64,000 nt of DNA, taken from contig JAUIZM010000094.1 of NCBI GenBank assembly GCA_030848705.1, positions 62,001-126,000 on the forward strand, read 5' to 3'. How positions within the stretch are numbered: the first letter of the stretch is position 1; each line of letters starts with the position of its first letter. Source of the DNA: Heracleum sosnowskyi (lineage: Eukaryota > Streptophyta > Magnoliopsida > Apiales > Apiaceae). Positions 53,287-63,500 of the stretch are shown piece after piece. The notes beneath the pieces were generated by a model. That model was given only the letters and a program-made list of their open reading frames with translations. It was not told the DNA's origin and did not search any database. Made by a program: the position numbers and the translations under genes.

Positions 53287-54715
53287 TGAAAGGCATATGT
53301 TTAGGCCTATTAATATTCCGAGGAAACAACTTAATTTAAACAAGTATGTAATAAGTAAATAATAAGTTTATATGTCACAGGAATCTCAGATAGTTTTATC
53401 TGTCAAGAGAATGGAGAATTAAAAGTCATCTACAGACTTGAAGTTATTCTACATTGAAAGAAGTTCAATTTATTGATCAAGCCTCAGTGAAGTATTCAAG
53501 TTAGTGGATTTACTACAGTGACAGAGATTTCCAGTGGTGACGGAAGTAGTACAGGATACAGAATTTTGTCAAGCTAAAGAAAGAAAGCCACAGCTTTAAA
53601 TGTTTTAAAGATGAAGAATTATCATTGAAGTCAGTTATTCATGAAACCAGACAGTGCATCGAATGACGACATCATCAGTGGAATTAAATCATCTCTATTC
53701 AGTGGTTTTCAGAAGAGAGAGAGATGCAAGGCTTTAAAGATGTCTTATTTAAATTTACTAATTTAATTTAATTTAATAAATTAATTCTATCAGAATTAAT
53801 TTATTTATTAAATTAATTAGGTTAGTAGTTTAAATTATTTATTAACTTAATTCTATTTAAGAAGAATTAATTTAATCTATAATTTAATCTAACTAATTAA
53901 ATTAAAAGGATTTTCTGAAAATGAACTAGTATGACCTAGTTTAACTAATAGAAATACAAAACTCGGTATGACCTATTTGAAGAGGTCATACAAGTGTTTT
54001 TTATTTCTTTTATTTAAATCATTTCTGATTTATTAAAAGGTCATACTATGTACTTTTCTCAGGTCATACCGAATTTTAATGAGGTCATACTAAGTGCTTT
54101 TTATAGGTCATACAATTCTCTTTTTTGGTCATACCGAAATTTAGAGATTGTGTTGGCAGGTCATACTAGCATTCAAGGTTCTACCGAGCATGTGTGTGCA
54201 GGTCATACAAGGATTATTGTGTTGGTATTTAATACACAACAGAATAGAAAAGGATGGAGTTGACAAAAGCATCAAGAACATACAGAAGCATTTACTGAAG
54301 AACAGCCAAAGCTTTAAATCTCATTTCTTCTCAAGCAATTAATTCTAGTTTGTATTGTTAAATCCAAACCACTAGAATTTGATTACTTGTATTGCTTTGA
54401 CTATCTAGCGGATTTTTATCCCTAGAACGAATCTTAAATTATCAAATATTGTTAAATCATTTTATTACAAATATAGATAAATTCATGTCGAATTTATTCT
54501 AGATTTGTTTTAATTTATTTAAGATTCAATCTTGTACTAAGTATCATTTGTAACACCCTTCAAGTTTAATATAAGTTATATTTAACTTGAATCTTGTTTC
54601 ATTTTTATTCCGCATCAATTTGTTCCTAAACAGTAAAATCATTTAAAGAACAAATTCGATAAAACGGTATAGTTTGTATTCAACCCCCCTTCTACAAACT
54701 TATCAGGACCTAACA
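53287..54715 (+). repeat. Copia-5 3' LTR (1429 bp)
   Basis: Same length as the 5' LTR; no difference found in the parts compared by eye. Carries the palindrome region, GGTCATAC cluster, TATA-like box and the C-loop hairpin at 54671-54700. Confidence 0.95.
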
Positions 54716-54720
54716 ATTTC

Positions 54721-54905
54721 CGCAATAAAAATCACTTCAGTTGGATCATCAAACAATCCAACTGAAATTATTAAGTGCTTGTGGTTTTTATTTTATAAGT
54801 TCAGTTTTTCATTTGTAAGTTGTTTTAAGTTTAAGAAATATCAAAATTGTATTCAACCCCCCCCCCCCCCCTTCTACAATTCTGTTAGGTCATTTGGGAT
54901 TAACA
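54721..54905 (+). repeat. Copia-4 3' LTR, second segment
   Basis: Continues from CGCAATAAAAATCAC as in 32463 onward; contains the hairpin with fifteen C (54845-54881); ends GGATTAACA. Confidence 0.95.
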
Positions 54906-54910
54906 CAAGT

Positions 54911-57900
54911 TTTCTCATTCCATGCTTTATTTTAAGTTATAATATTCTGATGATGCATATGGTATTATGCATGCTTTCAAACCTCACGTCGTATATAGAT
55001 GTGATGGTATAAAATTGTTGAGATGAAATATATGCATATGATAGATGCATGCAAGTTTCTAAATCTATACTTTGAAGTATTGACTATATAATACTACTTT
55101 TGCCATGTATAAAATTGGACAGTTTTGTGATATATCTTATTTCTTGTTGAAATGGATTTGACCTTTGGATTATATAAAATCTCTTGAGTTAAGTAGTTAT
55201 GAACCGGTTTACTTGGTAGCTCTAAATATAAGAGCATTTCCATTGTTTTCGACTCTAAATCGGGAGTCGGTATTTTGAGATATGTAGATAGCCGTGGAAA
55301 CCCGGAGGGATACCATCGGCAGAATACTATGTATTTTGAGGATTGTTATTCGAAGGTGATATCATTCGGAGAATGATATTTGCTTACTATATCTTTCAAG
55401 GAATGTTATTTGAGTATTATCTCAGTCGAGAAATACTATTGGAATACTTTTTCAGTTATATATGCTAATGGAAGGCATAGCGGTTTTTGAAAGTATATTG
55501 TGATACTTGCTTTATGATTATTTATTTAATGAATATTATTTTGGAATATTCATTTAGTCTTTATTTATTTAATGAATATTATTTTGTAATATTCATTTAA
55601 GGCTTATTTATTTAATGAATATTATGTTGAATATTCATTTAATCCTTATTTACTTAATGGATATTATTCTTGAATATTCATTTGAGGTTTATTTATTTAA
55701 TGAATATTATTCTTGAATATTCATTTGAGGTTTATTTATTTAATGAATATTATTTTTGAATATTCATTTGAGGTTTATTTATTTAATGAATATTATTCTT
55801 GAATATTCATTTGAGGTTTATTTATTTAATGAATATTATTCTTGAATATTCATTTGAGGTTTATTTATTTAATGAATATTATTTTTGAATATTCATTTGA
55901 GGTTTATTTATTTAATGAATATTATTCTGAATATTCATTTGAGGTTTATTTATTTAATGAATATTATTCTGAATATTCATTTGAGGTTTATTTATTTAAT
56001 GAATATTATTCTTGAATAATCATTTGAGGTTATTTATTTAATGAATATTATTCTTGAATATTCATTTGAGGTTTATTTATTTAATGAATATTATTCTTGA
56101 ATATTCATTTGAGGTTATTTATTTAATGAATATTATTCTTGAATATTCATTTGAGGTTTATTTATTTAATGAATATTATTCTTGAATATTCATTTGAGGT
56201 TTATTTATTTAATGAATATTATTTCTGAATATTCATTTGAGGTTTATTTATTTAATGAATATTATTCTGAATATTCATTTGAGGTTTATTTATTTAATGA
56301 ATATTATTCTGAATATTCATTTGAGGTTTATTTATTTAATGAATATTATTCTTGAATATTCATTTGAGGTTATTTATTTAATGAATATTATTCTTGAATA
56401 TTCATTTGAGGTTTATTTATTTAATGAATATTATTTTCGAATATTCGTTTAAGGTTTACTTATTTAATAAATATTATTCGATTATTTATTAAATACTTTT
56501 AAAATGTTTTAAAAATGAGAAATGTATTTAAAGTTTATCCTCGACCTTCAATAATTATGAAGGATACTCTAAGCTGTATTGTTAATTATTTTTAAATCAA
56601 AAAGAGGTTCTCAAAACACTGTTTTTCCATTTAAATATGTCTTTTAAGAGGATTTAAATGCTCGTTCAACTATCCAAAATATGGGAAACCTGATTTAAGT
56701 GACTACTACTCTTTTTAAACTCTCAACTCAAAACTGTCAAGGGACAGATATTTTCTCGAAGCAATGTAATTGCTGCAAGTCAAATATTATGTTACCACCT
56801 CAACGATCGAGGGGTAAATTCATGGAACAAGTCGATATCCATTAACAAGCAATAGCTTGGGAAATATTGGAGAATCTTCCTTTCCAACCTAGATATAACT
56901 ACTTAGTGGAGTCGTATCAACAAGTATTACACTTGGGGAAAGGAGGATGATCCTTACGTTTCAGGGTAATGGATTTCATCTGAACTAGGAGTGGTGTAAG
57001 TGGTCCAGTTGCGCCGACCCATCCAACTTTTATTGCCCCAAATGGGCCGGGAGATCACCGGAAGGCGGTAGACAATGTCAGGCCGTCATGATTCTTCCAT
57101 CTACATGTAGAAAACATATTTGAGCGGTACGACCTGCTACTGATCATAGTAAGGTTGGGTACAACGGGCGCGGTAGCAACTCCTGTATTGGTTCATCATC
57201 CAATTTGGATATTCCTGCAACATGTATTGGGGTGAAGAACCGATCATGTTGGCAGGAGGTCGAAAAGTGTTTGGGAATGAAGTGACAATAAATTCTTGCA
57301 ACTTCATCTTTTATTTTATGAGTTATGGCTCTGATAAAACCTTACTCAAATTACATATGCATAAGTGGATTGTGGGGTTACAGAAACATTATATTAATTT
57401 TCCCCGTAACTTCATCGTTTATGTTATACTAGTATCTTATCCGTTTAATGCATAGCCTGTGGTTATAAAGATATGTTTTGAGTCTTGGTTTATCATACTG
57501 ATACCAAGGATTTCCAAATGATTACGAAGAGTATATGAGTATGATTATAAGTCATATGGTATTTTAAACGATATACTATTTTGGGGTTCGACCCTAGTAT
57601 TGATAAAAGCTTTGATCCCTTATGGATTATCTCCCTAAAAGGTTTAAAGATTTAAACTGGGATAGATTTCTTGCTGAGCACTATTAGCTCATTCTTGCTT
57701 TATTAAATATTTCAGCATGAGGAAAACATTGCCGAATCCACCTCGTGTTACGAGAGCAAGGGAATGGAGAGACCACCCTGGAGTTAGTTGATGCAGGATG
57801 GATTCTGTCGGTGTGAGCAGAATAGTTGCAGCTTGAATTAGTGAGAATTATTTTGAGTGGGTTTGTATTTCTAAACCTTGTATAGAATTGTGAGGTCCTG

Positions 57901-58094
57901 GATAGTATATTTGGGTTGTAATAACAAATGTTGATTATTGTTGCTCATTTCCAAGGCTATAACTTGTGTGTGTGTGCGTAAGTGATTGGGGTCTTTGGAG
58001 TTGTATTATGAGAATGTTGTAAGTAATGCAGGTTTTGTAGCATTGATGGAGCGTGACAACCCAGATTCCTGACCCCGGATCTGGGGGTGTTACA
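54911..58094 (+). repeat. G2 3' LTR, third segment
   Basis: Continues the 3' LTR after CAAGT (TTTCTCATTCC, as at 18010) to the terminal GGTGTTACA. Aligns with 18010-20810, plus roughly 390 bp of extra hairpin units. Confidence 0.93.
55505..56475 (+). repeat. AT-rich hairpin array in G2 3' LTR (~23 units)
   Basis: Same ~43 bp unit as at 18605-19205, but about nine units longer. The internal pattern of ATTCTTG, ATTCTG and ATTTTTG spacers suggests that a block of units was duplicated as a group. Confidence 0.92.
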
Positions 58095-58099
58095 AATAT

Positions 58100-58939
58100 G
58101 ATTCTGAAGATTCGAATACCAAGTTTCTGAGAGCTTTACCAGAAGAATGGGATACTCAAACCTCGATCATTAGACATCAGTATGATCTCAACATTGTGTC
58201 TCTTGATGAAGTCTATGGAATGCTAAGAACCCATGATCTTGAGGTTCAACAGAGAAAGAATAAGAGAAGCAGCAAGGCAAAGTCTATTGCTTTGAATGTA
58301 GAAGGCAAATCAAAAGGAAAAGCTGTAGAGGTCTCAAGAAGGAAAACAAGAATAGTTGAGTCAGATCCTGATGACTCATCATCAGATACTGATGGCAATC
58401 CTGATGCCAATACTGATGATGATTCTTCTGACTCAGACATGGAAGAGATGGTTGCTATGATAGTCAGAGGCTTCAAAAAGATGAAGTTCAGGAAGGCTAG
58501 AAGGCAAGGTAACTTCCAGAAAAAGACCTTCAATGCTGACAAAGACAAGTCAAAGGTTAGATGCTACAAGTGTAATGGAATGGGGCACTTTGCAACTGAA
58601 TGTAAGAAGGCTAAAGCACTCATCACTTCAAGCAAGGATTGGATGGACTCATCTTCAGATTCTGATACTGAGGTGGTCAACTATGCCCTGATGGCCAATA
58701 CTGATGATACTGCTGTTCTTGATGACAAGGTACTAAATACTGTCTTTGATTTTGATACTGATAATGCTTCTGAGTTAAGACGTTTTCTAAAGTCATTGCA
58801 TATTAGCTTTAGAAGTCAAACTGCTGAGAATACAAGAATCTTATCTGAGATGTCTGAACTTATAAAAAGGAATGAGCATTTAGAAACTGAATTCTCTTTT
58901 ATGCAAAAAGTACAGATAGATGTGATAATGCTAAACACA
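58100..58939 (+). pseudogene. gag: Copia-3 gag, 3' fragment
   Basis: Resumes copia-3 gag directly after the AATAT duplication: DSEDSNTKFLRALPEEW, then SLDEVYGMLRTHDLEVQQRK, an Asp/Ser-rich linker (58360-58450), a CCHC knuckle CYKCNGMGHFATEC (near 58562), then a coiled-coil-like stretch. A possible one-base deletion near 58920 changes the frame shortly before copia-6 cuts the gene at 58940. The rest of copia-3 lies to the right of the window. The linker and following stretch carry ATCCTGAT and ATACTGAT, the reverse complements of the motif in this element's LTR. Confidence 0.9.
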
Positions 58940-60331
58940 TGTTAGGTCCTGATAAGTTTGTAGAAGGGGGGTTGAATACAAACTATACCGTTTTATCGAA
59001 ATTTGCTCTTTGAATAATTTAACAATTAAGAACAAATTAATGCGGAATATAAATGAAACAAGATTCAAGTTAAATATAACTAATATTAAACTTGAAGGGT
59101 GTTGCAAATACAATATGGATTACAAAGTATTTATCTCAAACTAATTAATACAAATTTAGAATAAATTCGACATGAACTTTTCTAATATTTGTAATAAAAA
59201 GATCGAATGCTAAAAGCAAGTTCGAGATAAATTCTAGGGATAAAAATCCGCTAGATGATCAAAGCAATACAAGTAATCAACTTCTAGTGGTTTGGATTTA
59301 ACAATACAAACTAGAATTAATTGCTTGAGAAGAAATAAGATTTAATGCTTCTTGTGTTCTTGAGAGTAAATGCTTCAATGTCTCTTTCTTTTGTTCAACT
59401 GCCTTCTTTTTCTGTTCTGTCTAGCAATTAATACAATTCAATTAAGCCTTGTATGACCTGCCAACAGAACTCGGTAGAACCTGTAAGATCAGTATGACCT
59501 GAAACATATTTTCTAATTTCCGGTAGAACCTTAAAAGAAGATTGTATGACCTGCCAAAAAGTACTTAGCATGACCTGAAAAATGACTTAGTATGACCTAA
59601 TAAATAACTCAGTAGAACCTTAAAAATAGGTCATACCGAGTTATCCATCATGGTCATACCGAGTTTCTTAGAATAATTAAAGCAGGTCATACTAGTTCAT
59701 TTTCAGAAAATCCTTTTAATTTAATTAGTTAGATTAAATTATAGATTAAATTAATTCTTTTAAATAGAATTAAGTTAATAAATAATTTAAACTACTAACC
59801 TAATTAATTTAATAAATAAATTAATTCTGATAGAATTAATTTATTAATTAAATTAAATTATTAAATCAAATAAGATATTCTTAAAACCTTGCATTTCTCC
59901 CTCTTCTGAAAACCACTGAATATAGATGATTTAATTCCACTGATGATGTCGTCATTCGATGCACTGTCTGGTTTCATGAATAACTGACTTCAATGATAAT
60001 TCTTCATCTTTAAAATATTTAAAGCTGTGGCTTCTTTCCTTTAGCTTTGACAAAACTCTGTATCCTGTACTTCTTCCGTCACCACTGGAAATCTCTGTCA
60101 CTGTAGTAAATCCACTTACTTGAATACTTCACTTAGGCTTGAACAATAAATTGAACTTCTTTCAATGTAGAATAACTTCAAGTCTGTAGATGACTTTAAT
60201 TCTCCATTCTCTTGACAGATAAAACTATCTGAGATTCCTGTGACATATTAACTTATTATTTACTTATTACATACTTGTTTAAATTAAGTTGTTTCCTCGG
60301 AATATTAATAGGCCTAAACATATGCCTTTCA
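58940..60331 (-). repeat. Copia-6 3' LTR (1392 bp)
   Basis: Plus strand TGTTAGGTCCTG to GCCTTTCA, the inverse of the copia-5 LTR ends. It contains the C-loop hairpin at 58955-58984, GTATGACC motif copies at about 59450-59695, and the AT-rich palindrome region (59700-59880). Confidence 0.94.
58955..58984 (-). promoter_or_regulatory. C-loop hairpin at LTR end, copia-6
   Basis: Same stem as copia-5 (AGTTTGTA / TACAAACT) with a six-C loop, on the minus strand. Confidence 0.8.
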
Positions 60332-60592
60332 ATCTCCCCCTATTTGTTTGTTAGAGAATAACAATCAAATACCTAGAGGATAACTCAACTAACTTAAACA
60401 AGAAATAGAAATGACTTTTAAGAGCCAAGTAAATAACAAGAAAAGTTCTGGATTCCATTTAACATATTCCAGATTCAACCATTAAAGATAAATACAAGAT
60501 AGATGTTCCTCTAGACTGAACATATGTTTACATTGGTCCTATCTTGAAATACCTAAGCTCTATACATATAACATTTACAGACTAGAGCTTCT
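60332..60592 (-). other. Copia-6 polypurine tract and 3' untranslated end
   Basis: The minus strand reads AATAGGGGGAGAT directly before the LTR; the remainder is non-coding and matches 53026-53286 of copia-5. Confidence 0.85.
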
Positions 60593-63500
60593 TCAAATTT
60601 CAGACTCCATCATCTCTCCTTCTTCAAGTGCTTCAAGCAAATCCTTGTCCAGAATACGATCAGATTCAGAAGTAATACCACTAGGTCTGACAGGTTGAGC
60701 TGTGACTTTCTTCAGCCTATTCTTCATTTGATGATATCTCTTGATATTGGCAATGCAATAGTCTTGAATCAAATCAGCAACTTCTGTCTTCTCTTGTGTA
60801 GCAAATCCTGAAGTCCTCAACATGTTCTCCAAGTAGACAAGATGCTTGGCAGGAAAATCTTTCAGAGAGATTGGATCCACACCACAAGTTTGAAGTGCCC
60901 TTCCTTTATAAAATTTAACTTCATATGGCACATCCACAACTTGAGGGCTAGCTTTCATTGCAAAGTCTCTTAGCTGATCATGCAGCAGCTCAGCTAATGG
61001 CGAAGTTCTTTTTACTTTGCACATGAATACCCATAGTTCAGAGAGAGTTCTGCTTTCCAGAAAATTGAGAGAAACTAAGAAAGTTCCCTCATTGTGAGTG
61101 TAAACATAGATCTTTAACTCCTCTCTAACTCTGTCATATCCAGTTGTGATCCTTGAAATCTCTGTATGAAGAGCTTTCATGTATACTGTGTTGTCTGGAT
61201 TGACCTTCTTGTATCTCTCCAACATCCCAAGAAACTTTGCATCATTGTTGGTTCCTTCTTGATGTGCAAACATTTCTCTAGCCTTGTCCCATTCTTCTCC
61301 TTGCTTCAGCCTCACATACAATTTTCTGTCACTAACTTTCAGATTGTGAAGCCTTTGCTTTTCTTGATGCTCAGCCTTTTGAATGACAAGATGCTTGGAA
61401 ATGATGTCAGATACCTTTGCATTCTCCTCCTCTCTTCTCTTCAGATCAGCTTTCTGTCGTAACAGCTCAGCTTCAAAGGCAGGATCCACTATAGGTTCAT
61501 CTTCCCAGTCAGCATAATCAGCCTCTCCTTCAACCTCCACATCACCAAAGATATCTTCAGGGTTTTCTTCAGATTCAGTACAGTCAAAATCTCCCTGTTC
61601 ACCTTGGTAGTAGTCAGCATCAGAAAAAGTTAACTTTTGCTTCCCTTTGTCCTTTGCAGAACCAGAACCTCCAGCTTCTCCTCCTTGATCTTCTCCTCCT
61701 TGTAACTCCTTCTCCTTATTCTCCCCCTTAGTTGAGGAATCCTCTAAAGATTTAACTTTATCAGTTTTAGGATCCTCCTCTTTACCTTCTCTTTCTCCTT
61801 CACCATCCCTGTCACCATTGCCCCCTTCATCATCATCACCCTCAAAGAATTTCTTCTGTTCAGCATTGGGTTGATGTGAGACCTTGATCATAGTATACAG
61901 ATGTTTCATGCCCTCGTTCAGATGTTGCATCCCTCCTTCAATCTTGGTAAACCTCTCATCATTGAAGTACTGATTTTCATCAATAGTATCTTGAAAGGAG
62001 TCTACTTTGGTTGAAATAATAGGAATCTGTTTGATAGCCTCCCTGATCTCAGCATTAGAAACCAGTAGTTCTGACATATCTGAAGCCATTAACACCTGTG
62101 ATTCTTGAACAACATTCATCTTGGGAACCAATGTGACCTTTACTCCCTGTATCTCATCTCTAAGATGACCCAGCTGATTATTTACAGAGGTGGAAGAAGA
62201 AGACCGTTCATCCACTTGTGCCTTGAGAATATCTTTTTCAGCCTGGGACTCTTGTAGTTGTTTCTGAAGATTAGCTATTTGAGCCAACAAAGAAGCAGTG
62301 TATGTGTCATTGTGTGCACTCATCTCAATTTCTTTCGATGGTGTTTCACTCACCTCACGTGCTTGTGTTTCGCTCTGTGTTTTACTAACCACTAGCTGTC
62401 TATCCAGAGTAGGAGTTGAAGTACCTGCAGTAGAAATCACCATAGCCCCTTCTTGAGAGGTCACTGGTGGTGCAATGGGAGTTCGCGAATCCCAATCCAT
62501 GGTAAAGTCCAGAAATTCATCAGAAATTGAAAACTGGATTGCTTCAGGTATGGACTTACCATGTTGCCCTTCACTTTCTCCAGTTAAAACTGCGAGTGAA
62601 GAATCCCTTAGGGGAGCCAGAGATGTTCCCTCTGGGAGGGGAGAAAATGATTCTATTATTGTGGGCGAAGAACCAGATTTTCCCTCTGAAGCCTGTGAAG
62701 GCTCTTCTACCGTGACAATGGTAGGTACTGTTTCACCAATTATTCCTATGTGCTCTCCTCTCTGAGTGTCCTGTTCATGAGTCTCTATTATTGTTTCAGA
62801 AGTGTTTTCTCCCATTGTGAGTAAGGGGAGAGTGCTTGACTCTTTACAGAATGCCATGGCCTGATGGCGAATTTCAATAGATTCATCCTGTTGAGAGGAT
62901 GTCTCTAGTAACTGTTCATTGGCCGTTTGAGAATCCATATCCTTTTGGGAGGATACAGACTGGCTTACAGATGCCTCAAGTAGTGTTCTTCTCTTCTTTA
63001 GTGGTGGAGGCAGAGCTGTGGGATCACTCTCATTAATATCTACTCCAGCTTGTTCTGTCAAACTTGTTGTAGCTGATTGTTCTAGGGGAGCGGTCAATGG
63101 ATTTGACTCTGTGTGTGGCTCTATGACCGTGGACAGAGATTGTGGTTCTACAATCCCTTGGTCAATCCTAAGAACCTCTTGGGTTAGTGGAGTAGCTGAG
63201 AGAGGATATATTACCTGAAGTGCCATGGTGTTAGGAGGCACCATTGAAGTTCCTGCTGACGAGGATCCAACCACTGGATGTTCAATAAAGAGTAGAGGTA
63301 ACTGTGGTTGCAGAATCCTTCTCAGATATGATTGTGGAACTACGGGTCTCCTTCCAGACTTGGAACTTGTGGACAAAGTTGAGTATATGAGAGAATTAGT
63401 GTGTGCGGGGACTTGAAAAGGAGTGTTTTGAAAAAGTGTTTTATGTTCATCAGAAAGAACATGATTCAACACTAGAGAAAGGAAACGAGAATAAAAGCAT

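Larger units (their letters stand above)
41615..54715 (+). mobile_element. Copia-5: youngest, nearly intact SIRE-type element with ORF3 (13.1 kb)
   Basis: Two 1429 bp LTRs (41615-43043, 53287-54715) in which I saw no difference, target duplication ATTTC (41610-41614, 54716-54720), open gag and pol, and an ORF3 of ~1166 codons with one amber. The polypurine tract AGGGGGAGAT lies before 53287. Inserted in the copia-4 3' LTR. Copia-6 is a second member of the family. Confidence 0.96.
31621..54905 (+). mobile_element. Copia-4: young SIRE-type element with ORF3, split by copia-5
   Basis: 5' LTR 31621-32643, gag, pol, ORF3, polypurine tract at 40761-40772, 3' LTR starting at 40773 and, after copia-5, ending at 54905. 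Target duplication CAAGT (31616-31620, 54906-54910). LTRs compared by eye differ at two single bases (near 32437/41586 and 32551/54803) and in the poly-C length (11 against 15). Gag has one TAG and ORF3 one frameshift; pol is fully open. Confidence 0.95.
16211..58094 (+). mobile_element. G2: Ty3/gypsy Tekay/Del-like element with nested insertions
   Basis: Bounded by TGTAATAACC at 16211 and GGTGTTACA at 58094, with AATAT on both sides (16206-16210 and 58095-58099), and interrupting copia-3 gag. It has a 4600 bp 5' LTR, a 4452 bp internal region with decayed gypsy pol, and a 3' LTR broken by an inverted solo LTR and by copia-4. Without the insertions the 3' LTR is about 4.96 kb; the excess over the 5' LTR is mostly extra hairpin repeat units. 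Long LTRs and the RT sequence suggest the Tekay/Del chromovirus lineage; I see no chromodomain in the decayed 3' part. Confidence 0.93.
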
